Positions 13,473 to 24,633 of a DNA stretch of 64,000 nt are shown here, one piece after another. The number at the start of each line of letters is the position of its first letter. Positions within the stretch are counted from its first letter, which is position 1. A program made the translations under genes and the position numbers. Source of the stretch: Heterobilharzia americana (taxonomy: Eukaryota > Platyhelminthes > Trematoda > Strigeidida > Schistosomatidae); the NCBI GenBank assembly GCA_944470555.2, contig OX104134.1, positions 16,285,248 through 16,349,247 of the forward strand. Reading direction: 5' to 3'. The notes under the pieces were generated by a model, which searched no databases, was not told where the DNA came from, and saw nothing but the letters and a program-made list of their open reading frames with translations.

Positions 13473-14600
13473 TTTTGATGATTTTCTAGCCGATCTCGAT
13501 CTTTGGTGAGAACCACTTTATGGTTCCACTTATATTTTTTATGGAACTATGCAAACAACATTTCAGTTAGTCTGTTTGTATGTTATCCAAATAGTCCAAA
13601 TGCACAATTTTATTACCTTTATTTGATGGATTCAGGGATGACGCGGCTGTGTATTTCATTGAATACTACGAGATCTTTGAAGCATGGCCTTTCGAGTTGA
13701 TATTAATGTCACTTTAGCAAAAATTAAAACTTATTCCTTGAGGTTATTTACGCTAATGAAACTAAATGCATCAAAATTGTTGTCAAACATAACGTGAACT
13801 TAATAATTGAGTAGTTTTCACTAACTTTTTAGAAACTTAATCTCACTAATGCTCCTATTACTGTATACAAAGTTGTTTTTCCTGACTTCCACACCCATTA
13901 CACTTGATAATGTAACCCAAGGTGATACAATGAAACTTCTGATATTAAGTTCTCACTAATGGCAAACGATGATCATTCTTAACATTTCAGAACTCTTCAC
14001 GTTGAGTAATGCCGATAACTACCGAGCCGCCAGTTAATTAAACTCACAGATGAACAAAACATTGATGACTAGTAGGCGAGTTAAAGACTTGTGGGTTTTT
14101 TGTTTCAGGTTCTTGAGAGAACACTTAGATCTGTGACCGTGAAACGTCTTCTGTCCTTCTGTTGTTAGCTCTTTTGTTCTCAGTATATCAGTTAGAAGTT
14201 GCGGCTTGGAATAACGGCAACTCGTTCACTTTAGATTGTCTTTACAGGAATTTTATTTAATAGGGGTAACTTAAATTGTTATCAGGAAGGCGGCATTTAA
14301 TCTGTTGGTAACTCCTACACAAAACAAATCCTGAACTCCTTACAGATCAACAAAATTTCGTAGGTTACTTTTTTTTTTACAAAGGAGAGTAAAGAGTATC
14401 AATTTCATGTAGCGTTAAATTCATTGTATTCCTCACCTCGTAGTTTCTCCACTTTATCCAAATATCTTAAGTTATTCTGGGAAGATCCAATTTTTTTTAT
14501 CTGTTAAGATACTAAGTTGTGCCAGCTGTTCCCGTTAGCACTACACATAAATGAGAACTAATGATACTCATGTTTTGAGTTAGTTCATTCTGAACCTCGT
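13473..14600. other. AT-rich DNA, nothing recognised
   Basis: One 65-codon ORF (13503-13700) without motifs; no repeat or RNA gene was recognised. Confidence 0.4.
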
Positions 14601-14602
14601 GG

Positions 14603-14992
14603 TTGACTAGGTATTTTAAAAAAATACATCTGCGTCTCATCCTTTACCTGAAAAATGCTAATTTATTTATCACACTTCCGTTCTGTTCTCACCTTTCCTA
14701 TGAAAATGTTTTGACAGGTAAGTATGTAGTCAGATTGTTTGGAATAAATTTCACAGTTATATCACATTTCCCAGATGGACTCCGTCTTTTAATTGCTGTA
14801 TGTGAAAGGCGTAGGGATATAAATAAGGAGCTTTTGTTTGAGATCCCACCTTCTTATCTCGTTTCGGTGGTTTTCAATGAAAACCCTGTTAACATCACAG
14901 TTAAGGCAGTTGAAAAACTACTCAGTTATGACAAAGGTCAACATGGATTGTTCACTTCAGAAATCATTTGGAAATTTATCATCTCATTTTAG
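14603..14992 (+). other. unassigned open frame of 129 codons
   Basis: This is the longest stop-free stretch in the first 22 kb. It opens with TTG, not ATG, so it is not a complete gene as it stands; it could be an internal exon or chance. The translation is mixed, with a hydrophobic start and a more polar second half containing EIPPSYLVSVVFNENPVNIT. I recognise no domain. A strong donor-like CAG|GTAAGT lies inside it near 14718, which would give a short upstream exon instead of one long one. In DNA this AT-rich a 129-codon run is uncommon but not decisive. Confidence 0.2.
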
Positions 14993-14999
14993 GCATATT

Positions 15000-16240
15000 G
15001 TTTCATGCAAGTCACCTAGTCATATTCAGGTGATCTAAAGTGATTCAGCTTTATGAGCAGAATTTTTCCCCGACACACCGCTGATGAGTTGGCTTACCCA
15101 GAAAAGAGCAAAACCCCCGTCAGATAATTAGATCACTCTGGTATGGCTACCGGATGAAATCTGTAGACCAGTCTGATTGGTTTCTAACTACTAAGTTCTT
15201 CAGTAGTATATTTTTAATGACGAACACTTTCATAAATTTCAGCTGAAAGAAATACCGACCTGAAGATTAATATTTCTCTCTTGTTTTCTTATTAATACAC
15301 AAACAATAAACTAGTAAATAAATTTAATTTTTATTTCTTGACCGAAAATTCAATCTTGTGGTGTATTCAATCGAAAACAAGCAGTTTTCTTTAAAATTCT
15401 ATAGTTTGGTTTTTGCTTAAGTTCAAATATTCTTTAAGTACTCTAAAATTTGATTACCATTAGAGTGTAATCCTCATTAGTGGAGAAAGCTCTATATGAA
15501 TAATGTATTTCCTATGATTTAAAAAACTGCAGGAATTCATTCCAGTATGAATTGAAGTAGAAGTTTCTAGCATCTTATGGAATTTTAGCTGTTTATAGTT
15601 TCGTTTAACTGTTATTTGATACATGCAATGGTAACAACAGAACTGAATTTGTGAATTGAAATCAGACACAAAGCGGATAACTCGTAAATTCGTAGGAATA
15701 AGAAGTGTACACGAATTCGCGATACACACATCAACTTAAAATGCTGATACCTATAGAAACTATGGTGAAAAGGTTCCTTTATGTATATCAGTATTGCAGC
15801 CTGTTTGTTCAACTATTTGGGAAAAGCAGAAGCTGGAAGAAGCAAGAATCTTATTATTTCGACTGCCTAGGCTCATGGAGGCGAATTTGTGGCAAAANNN
15901 NNNNNNNTATTTTTTTGAGTGCTTTTGCTTAACTGATAATATATATATCCACGATTAATTTCACCGATTGTTATTAAAAACATTTCAAAGTCTCCACCAT
16001 CAAAGTTCCTTTCAAAAAAAAGCTTTTTTTGACATGCTTATTTTGTCTGCTGAAAGAAGTGGAAAGTTTATGCACGTTACATCAAATGAACTTGACGGTG
16101 AAATATTTGTATTCCTTGGCTGTTGTCACTGGTCAGCAAGATCCGTCTGCAAACTCAAAGGAATAGACATCCTCTAACAAATTCTAACACACGTTACATA
16201 GTGATGTAGCTGTGATATTGAGCTATTCGGATGCGACAGA
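15000..16240. other. intergenic DNA with assembly gap
   Basis: No gene was recognised. An assembly gap of ten N lies at 15898-15907. Several overlapping 60-90 codon ORFs on both strands around 15460-15930 have no family resemblance. Confidence 0.5.
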
Positions 16241-16796
16241 CCAACAAAGAGAAAACTTAGTTGCAGAACGTCTTGCTTCCAACTGCAAGACACGAGGTTG
16301 TGAACCTTCATGGACTGAGATGGTTGGGACACGTACTACGTATGCCTAGTCACCGATTGCCTCGTCACACAATGTTGACTGAGGTGGGTCCAGGCTGGAA
16401 AAAGGCCCGAGGTGGCCATACTAAAACATGGCACCAATGTATGAAGTCTCTGACTGTCGGTTTAAGCATGTAGGACGATGCAGACTAGTTGGTTGGGGTC
16501 CGCGGGACAAGAGGAACCAGTGGTTGGAGACCCTAGGTGATATGGCTCAGAATCGAAGTCAGTGGCGCAGATGTATACACACATTATCCTCATCTTAACA
16601 ACGCTATACCGAATCTCACCATTTTGTCACTCCTCTTTCTTTTCTTTTGGTACTTTATATTTCTTTTGACTGCATTCACTTATCTTCATCCTTCACCTCA
16701 CTACCTTTTTACTTGATGTGCTGATATGAGGTGTGGCAACTCGAACCGTTACGCAGTAATGCCTGGTCCTATGTTGATAATGATGATGATGATGCA
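16241..16796 (+). mobile_element. non-LTR retrotransposon (LINE), 3' end fragment
   Basis: The plus-strand translation carries the C-terminal tail of a LINE reverse transcriptase: LRWLGHVLRMPSHRLPRHTM near 16310-16370, then GWKKARGGHTKTWHQCMKSL, and in a shifted frame ETLGDMAQNRSQWRRCIH near 16530-16585. An untranslated trailer follows and ends in a short (GAT)n run at 16777-16794, a typical 3' tail. The frame is broken at least once. The 5' end is truncated near 16241. This family differs from the RTE-like one; the endonuclease fragment at 41540-42980 may belong to it (inference). Confidence 0.75.
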
Positions 16797-16799
16797 AGA

Positions 16800-17254
16800 C
16801 ACGAATCAAAAAGCTATCCAATGATAAGCTCTCTAGCTTAGTGACAGCTTTTGTGAAGTTATCGATAGTACTAAGAAGCAGACGATATGAACGTGGTTAC
16901 TTCAAAGTATTTATGCATGTAGCTAGCAACTAGACTTATTTAATGTGATTCAGTTTTATCATACAGACTAAACATACTCAACAGCAACTACCATAAAAAT
17001 GGCAGCTGGTCTTTCGTGACTCAGTTTTATGCGTGACATATATTTCCATTCCCGTCGATGAACAAACTTCGTTAGAATATTATGTTGCATAGTTCTGCAT
17101 TGCCAAGTCATTTTTCCGAAGGTAATGTAAGCTACACATGTATATCCAGTTGATGGTTTTCAGGGATTCGTTTGATTGAAAGCAGTTTTTATATCTAATC
17201 AATATCAGTTAGAAAATCATTGAAGACCTGAGAGGATTGGATGGCTTATTCTCC
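16800..17254. other. AT-rich DNA, nothing recognised
   Basis: No gene or repeat was recognised. Confidence 0.45.
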
Positions 17255-17410
17255 TTGGTTTAGGACTCTTCACCTATGTCCTTGTCAATGCTCAATCCCA
17301 GAAAGATTAAGTTGAGTGTGTTACCAATTAGCCACTGGGTCGGAATCCAGTAAAACATAATTTCCTACTCCTGTAAATATGCAACATGGCGTAACCATAA
17401 TTTAATATCG
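17255..17410 (-). repeat. hammerhead SINE (B type), decayed fragment
   Basis: On the minus strand it carries the tRNA-like head: the plus strand reads TTACCAATTAGCCACTGGGT at 17321-17340, followed by CGGAATCCAG. This is nearly the same as the head of the copy at 36380-36730. A weak remnant of the hammerhead stem II side (TTTAGGACTCTTCACC) lies near 17260, and the rest of the ribozyme is lost. Confidence 0.5.
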
Positions 17411-17414
17411 TCTG

Positions 17415-20145
17415 CGGAAACCCACCTCAGTTGTAACTAAACCGACTCCATAAATTGACAGAGATGGATGTGCACACATGATAATGCTTTTTAGTCGTGT
17501 GTGTCAAACTGAGAGGAGTGGGATTTATATATATAATATTTTAAGAGGACTCTGCAAAAGCATGAACCCTTTTGCCTCTGAAAACACTCGTATCGACAGT
17601 GCTAAGCGTAGGTTAGCCAATATTTTTTTCCGATAAATTTTCAAAACTTTCACACTATAGTAACAGTAGATTGGGATTACGGAAAAACGTGAGCTCAGAC
17701 AACTGGTTGCAGAGTTACTATTTCGAGAAAAACTACATGACACATCTGTAAGTTTAAACTCGATTTTATTCCAGTAACACTAGTTGTTTCGGGAATAACT
17801 TTAGGGTGACGTTGGCATTTAATTGAAATTTATATCTCAACTGACGGTTTAGCTGAGAATCGAGGTTCTGGGAAGACTGATTTAGTTTCCAACGTCTTCA
17901 ATTCAAATTCATTTTTCCAACCAAGTTGGACTGAAAACTGACCATTATTCGGTTAGGCATATAGTGCAGTTCAATGATGTTTGTGCAAACGGAGTCATAG
18001 TATATACGTAGGTTAGATAGTTGCCAGTTTTTGTGTTTCTTCAGCGGAAAACTTCGACTGATAAAGTGTCAGATATGTACAAATTGGATAGACATCGAAT
18101 AAATTCATTGTATCACTCTTGTCGATATAATTCAAATAAGTGGTGACAGTTATAAACATATTACTTTCAGCAGTCTAGAATCATAATCCTTTAAACCAGA
18201 TTAATACTTTAGACACAAAATGTAGTAAACAAAATTCAATGTTGATGATTTCCTTATCAGCTAACAATTATCCAGTTATACGTGGAAGGTGTAATCATGC
18301 TGAAACTACTGATTACCTATCATCCAGTGTAAGACCGTACATACTGTTGAATAAGTAATTGGAACGGAAATTGTAGATTCTAGTTCAGATAATGTCTAAG
18401 CACCCAGGTTATTCCTGTCAGATACATCATTTGCTGGATAATGTTAACAGTGCAGTTTATCGCTCATCATTTCAACATTATCCAGTGAATGATATTGTCT
18501 CACTGTGTGCTGCATGTAGCAGACAAACTAGTACAACATTATCAACCAGGTGCCCAAGCTATCTTTTACAATAGATTTTTGTTGTTGTACTCACCTGCAC
18601 TCAGCGATCAGAAATATAAGTAGTATTGATGATTTAGAGCCGTTTATGTAGTTACAACCTTTGTTTAACACTGAAACTGTACATTTAGATTTAAAATCAC
18701 TGGAAACAAATAACGGTCTGTAATTGACCGGTACAGTTACATGATTACTACTACATTAAACGGTCGTTACTAAAGACAGGAGGTAAGTACTAATCTGGCC
18801 ATGATAAAGCTGTTAAGCTCAAGTACTGTTTTTGAATACCATGATCATGCGTGAACTTTTGAATTGCTAATGATCCCAGTATTCATAGATGGCGTAGACG
18901 AAAGGCGCTCTGCAAATTATTTTGAAGGAGTTACTAGTGGCAGATGTCCAGATTTGAATAAGTCTTAAAGAATGTAGCTATTGTTCTGTTTTTTCCACCT
19001 TTTGAATAAACAAGCTAGACAATGTCTAAAAATGCATTTACGAACTTGACGTTATGTGCTATCGGTGCACGTTGCTCCAATGGAACAAGTAAACTGAAAG
19101 GTGAACATCAAAGTGACTGAAGATAAGATTCTGTCCTAAACGCGTTGATGAGTAAATTGTCTACAGGAGAATATGGGCTTCATTGTATTCCATAATTTCG
19201 TTACTTAGTTTGAGAGCATAATTTACTTCGATAGCACTGTTGAGACGTTGAAGGAAACTTTCATCTTAAGTTCGCTTGGTAAATTTCTTGACGTTTTTGC
19301 AGGTTGTTTTTCATTGGCGTTGGTGTTTTTCATTCTAAATAAATATTGTCATGTGATAAGAAAAGTAGAAGCTCAGTGTGTAACTAAATGGCATGCTGCA
19401 CGCTCCACGTTGATACTTCTCATATCTGAGTAGTTTTTCAACTACGCAACTTTGGCATCAACATAGTTTGCATTGGGAATCACCCAGCCAAGAACATAAG
19501 ATGTGAAATCCAACAGAAATATGTCGTGAACAATAGAAACATAACATTTAATAACGTAAGTGGTCAGAAACCTGTCATGCTGGTATGCTTATTTCGCTAG
19601 CCGGATCATTTGGTGCGAAAAAATCATCTGCGCTAGCTGAATCGGTAAGGGTATATCGCTAATGAGCTGGGTATCAAACTAGAAAGTAGGCCGTCTGGTG
19701 AACAGACCACTCCAGCAGCACATTACATTATAATCTCAGTAGCATTATTGCTCTTTATACCGCAAATTACGCGTCTAAAACTTGGGCTATCATAAAAACA
19801 CCCACAAATGAAGGCTACTGTTACTTTCACCTGTAGTTCAGAAAATAATCACCAAGGCATCTCAAGGTTTTTTTCATGGACTTGAAGTGATTTACGTCTT
19901 CACGGGGTACTGTTTTGTTCTGAATGAATCATTCACATACCACAGAACAATCAGTTGACTCAAATTTTGTTACTGACAAAACTATTTATGAAAAGTTAAA
20001 CAGAATAAAGTCAAACTTCAGGCAAACATACATCAATCCTTATTTCCTTATCTTACAGCAAATCAGTGGTTGATTTGTTAGGAAGTAAAGAATGGAAAGT
20101 TATTTTTATTCTTGATGTGATTACAACTGAAGACATTTTAGAGTA
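17415..20145. other. AT-rich DNA, nothing recognised
   Basis: Only scattered 60-72 codon ORFs without motifs. No RNA gene or repeat was recognised. Confidence 0.4.
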
Positions 20146-20149
20146 ATGT

Positions 20150-20400
20150 AGCCTACTTTGGTATGGCCCACGCGACAAACAAGGTGGGTGTTTGAGAACG
20201 GCGGTGTACAAAGTTTGATACATTATCTTCGTCCTAACTTCCACATACTGTTGCGTTATTTCGTTCATCCCTCTTCGTAAAAATTTCTGCTGCTTCTGAA
20301 AAACATTGACTTTCGCCTTGATGGCTTTCATCTTTGTGCATTGATCTGAGGCATGGCAATGCGAACCACTACATTGCATAGTTATGTTTCATGCTGACGC
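20150..20400 (+). repeat. possible decayed LINE 3' end
   Basis: The order of words resembles the LINE 3' end at 16490-16770. GTATGGCCCACGCGACAAAC can be compared with GGTCCGCGGGACAAGAGGAA, and GGCATGGCAATGCGAACC with AGGTGTGGCAACTCGAACC. Between them lie a damaged coding tail and a TC-rich trailer. The 108-codon minus-strand ORF across it (20053-20379) is then a shadow. The match is weak and done by eye. Confidence 0.25.
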
Positions 20401-22731
20401 TGACCAACTGATTTATAACGACTATTCTAAAAGAAATAAACTTCTTATGCTGAACAGACTGTTTGAAACGATCCTATAGGTAATTAATTTAATCAATTTC
20501 TTTAATTTTTTTTTTACTGTTTGATGCCATTAATGAGTGAATAACAAAATACCAACTATTACTACTACCTGTTCAGTTCATCTTTTTAAATCAAACACAA
20601 CATGCAATAATGGGAATACTAAAGGTATTATCTTCACAAATTTAGATATGCTTCAACTCACTTATCAGGCTTAGCTGCAAGGTTATCCAGCAATATTAAT
20701 TTACCTACAATTGGTTGGTTATATAAAGCAGTGAAACCCACCAATGGGTTGACTTCATCTGCGTAGGTGTTTAGGCTTTCTGTTTGACCTTCATAAAGCA
20801 AGGTTAAAATAAAGCTGTTTCGATTTCTTATCCCACTGCTACGAAGTTGCTTCAGTTCAGTTTAGTAAAACTTGTTTGTTTCGTTAAATTCTGGATTATA
20901 AAACTAGTGTAGTATTATAGGTCTTTGCACCAGTGATATGAATTCTGCAGGAGAGTTGGTAAGTTAGACTGTCATGTGAATATATTCAGTTTATTTTAGA
21001 TAAGAAGTAAAAGTTATTACAAATTTTACTGTATGACAACATAACTTCATACATTTTTTTGTTTGGTTACAATAAATACGCCTGTTTGGGCAGATTTCAC
21101 CCGATATCATTTAGTAAATTGAAAAGATTGAATCTTTTAAATGTCTAAAGGTCAATATTCTTCCAGAAAAAGCGAATATTACATAGTTAAACATGAATTA
21201 TATAATTTTTATGGTATCAAATACATGTTTTAAGGAATGAAGTGATAAATTTGCGCTGAATCATAACAACATACTCGACTCCTTAAAGTTCCTTGTAATG
21301 TCAGCTGATTTGAATAAAAGCATAAACCATCTGAGTCATAAACATGTAGCGTGCATACAATAACTATAAGGCAAAAAAACTTTTATGATGAGTGAATAAT
21401 AGTAGAGTTTGAAAATGTACATCAGTAATATGGAATACACTAGCTGAATAATTCGGAGAACAAAAAGAGAAGCGAGTATACATTTTTGTTAAAGTTTAAT
21501 TAGTATGTTACTTCAAATGCCAATTCTTTGTATCAAAAGCCTAAAGTCAATAGAAAATGAGGGAAATATATAAGATTTTACCGCATGTAAATTTCTAGTT
21601 TTATGACTCTAATTTTAGTAACTTTTTTAATTCTCAGATAGTTGAGTTAATGCTGAATTTCTTAGATGATTCAGTATTCAACACGAAAGGAAATACAGTA
21701 TTTACTCTATGCTTTACATCAAATGAGTTAAATCCTATGAGACATCATACATTTAATTCCATTGTTACATTTGCACAAAGCAAGAAAAAAGGTGCTTGCA
21801 GAATAAAAAGGTACACATTTTATGGTTCGATATGAACTATCAACAGCCTATATTCACAAAAGTTAACGTAGGAAATAAAAATTCATTTTCAGTTTAACTA
21901 TTTGAGACAGTCGTAATTTGGGTTACTTATTGATATAAGTGATGATTAAAGGCGAAATGGAAATCCGGGCCGCAGCAGCATTAGAACTAGTTATCTGCGG
22001 AGAACCCGGCCTAGTGATCGACCAACTAAGCTACGAAAACCGAATAGTCCAGTGAGGTTTATATTTACATATTGGTTAAATAGTGGTTCTGGCGTCAGGA
22101 GAAAGGAAGTAGTTACCGAAGAAGCTCGTGTATTAAGAGGCTAAGAATGGATTGAAATCAGTGAGTAAATACGATAAGGGAAACTCAGATCACCCAACAA
22201 AGTCACAGCACGTCATCAAAGTAATGTGAAGTTGTTTACACTATCATTTTGTATACAGGAGTGAGGTTATAATTGTCTAATTGCTAACATTTCCAAGAAA
22301 TGAAGTTAACTGGTTATTCTATGTAGATCGGTAACTTTGAAGGTGTGACAGACCTCAAATGAATATCTCATAACCATTAGATATCTGGGGATTGCACTTG
22401 TAATTTAAGACTATTTACAGAGGACAACAAGCCTTTTATTCTACAAATGTCTTTGTTCTCAGTTTACCGGAACACTTTTGGAGCTTTCAGTTGGTTTTCC
22501 ATCAGTTGTACAATGAAATTTTGTTTAGCACATTTTGAAATCCGTCTTAAAGAGATGGAAATGTGAACTCGAAATCATTGAAACTCACTGGGAATGACTT
22601 ATTTATTTTATTCTAACTATCATCTGATGAGTACTTTTACTTCAATACAGGTGTTACTCACGAAGTGGTCCATTTATTCTGTTGATCAGAGCATATTTTA
22701 GTTTGCAACTGACTTCATTTTTATTCTGTAG
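20401..22731. other. upstream region of the transporter, N-terminal exon not found
   Basis: The missing N-terminal exon(s) of the SLC6 gene should lie upstream of 22732, but I found no ORF here that ends in a phase-0 donor. A GC-richer patch at about 21960-22200 (GGGCCGCAGCAGCATTAG and following) stands out from the surrounding AT-rich DNA and may be an old repeat; it matches nothing else I recognised. Confidence 0.4.
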
Positions 22732-22912
22732 GAAGCAATTCCAATCAAAGATACACCAGCAAATAATGATGAAGTGGTCATCATTTACTCGAATACGAAT
22801 GAACGACGTGGATGGGATAAGAAAGTCGAATTTTTGATGACATGTATTGGTTATGCTGTGGGTCTGGGAAATGTTTGGAGATTTCCTTATTTATGTTTTA
22901 AAAATGGTGGGG
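22732..22912 (+). CDS. SLC6 transporter exon: N-terminal cytoplasmic segment and TM1
   Basis: The acceptor is TATTCTGTAG and the donor G|GTGAGT. The exon starts in phase 0 and ends in phase 1. It codes a polar stretch, then [20 protein letters not shown] and the TM1 signature [15 protein letters not shown]. There is no methionine before the family-typical RGWDKKVEF, so at least one upstream exon is missing. The positively charged RR before the GW motif matches the cytoplasmic gate arginine region of the family. Confidence 0.93.
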
Positions 22913-24593
22913 GTGAGTAAATTTTCCTTTGTCATCATCATTTGTTAGTTTTATCTTCTATTTGCATAAATTTTGTTACACATAGTTTGGAAAGTTTTAC
23001 TTTCACATTAGTCTTTGCATTGAGAATACAGTCGAGTTTATATAAGTAAACGAACATTGCGGGCAAACTAAACCAAAAAACAAGTAATGTCAAGTAGGGG
23101 TTATATACTGAGTAACAAACAAATATCACCTAAATTCACTATTTAGTGAGTTTAAAAATCAGTACCATACGAGAAAGGCTTATGTTGAAAGCGCTTATCA
23201 CAGGATGTGGTTGCTATGCTTATGGCCTATGTTAAATCTAAGTAAAACTCCTTAACTGTGATTATTTATGCGTTCATCATCATAATGACCGAGTTCAAAG
23301 TATATCGTTTATTAAAGGCTTTCCTAGTCGATGTTAAAAAATTATTACTAAGCTCTAGGTGTTTAGAAAAAGGATACTTTTAAAAGTGATAAGCAGTTAA
23401 AAACAGGCATCAACCGTATGCCGTTTATCAAGTTGTGTTATGAAATAAGGGAATTTGTGTCAAAAAATTGTTTGCTTTGATTCAAAAATTAAATTTCAGA
23501 TGTTTTATCATATAAGCTTGAGGTTCACGTGCTTTTGAGGCACTCATATAAGACTTCTGCTTTCATATTCTGTCCGAATCAGTAGTTCTGTGTTTGATGG
23601 CTTATTTGACTCATGACTAGTTTCATTGTAACACACTCTTGTCTACACAGATGCTCCAACGATTAATCAGATCGCTTGGCAAACTGATCACCTTGTGTGG
23701 GCGTGTTTGCGGAATTTATGTGAAAATCTAGGTTTCAGCGGACAGATTTCTTCACAGCATTGCTAGTTTATGGTAAAATAATCATATCGGTAGTGTCGAA
23801 GTCAAGTAAAGGGTACTAAGTAAGACAGGCTAGTCAGTTAGTAAAGCTGTAGACTACTTGTCTGGCTTTCTTCTCCGTTATACCTTTGCTTACTTTGATA
23901 TCATTCATTTTCGGACCCCTTGGTTTTGTGTGCAGCTGTCAAGTGTGGCAACTTGGATGCATTTTTTATGGGTTCTAAGTTGATCTTTTCTTTCGGCTTG
24001 TCTGTCTAGGCAAACAGTTCTGTTTTTCAAGTTGGTATTCTTCATGGACTGGCATCTGTTGGAGAAGCATTGGATGCCTGGGAGCACTGGACAGCCGTTT
24101 TAACCTGGTATTGGGGTTCCTCAGCAGTGCACACCGATGAACCTTCAGGGAACCAAACCCAGGATGTCCACGTTCCGTGTCCAGAAAGTCATCAATGAGC
24201 AGCTGGATTAGAATCCAATGGTCCATTTTACCTACTTCTATCAGTTGTCAATATAGCGAAACCTCCACGCAATGTCATTATTGAGTTTTTGTCGTTAACT
24301 CTATTCAGTTTGCCTCAACGGTAACGACTTCTCATTTGGACTTCAGGAATGACCTTTCGAAGCCACTCACCAACGAGCAACAGATGCAATTTTGGGGTTC
24401 TCAATGTTTCTCTTACTGATGTCAGCCCACGATGAATACTGACTTGAAATCAACCCCCACAAAAATCCCCGAAAGAGTTATTTTTTGTTCAAGCTTCAGC
24501 TGACATTTCGCAGTATGGAGATAAATTTACTAGACAAGTCTGCATAAGATATCTTAGCAATCGGAATCGTTCTCTGCTATTTTGGTTATTGCA

Positions 24594-24633
<40 letters not shown>

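Noticed and set aside
15065..15110. CTGATGAG followed by CAGAAAAG, resembling a hammerhead core
   Set aside because: Stem II cannot close next to the GAAA box (G opposite A at the first pair), and no stem I, stem III or SINE context is present.
20053..20379. 108-codon minus-strand ORF
   Set aside because: It overlaps a probable decayed LINE 3' end on the other strand and has no recognisable domain.
21650..21835. 61-codon ORF as N-terminal exon of the transporter
   Set aside because: Its usable donors leave phase 1 or 2, while the exon at 22732 starts in phase 0, and the sequence does not resemble a transporter N-terminus.
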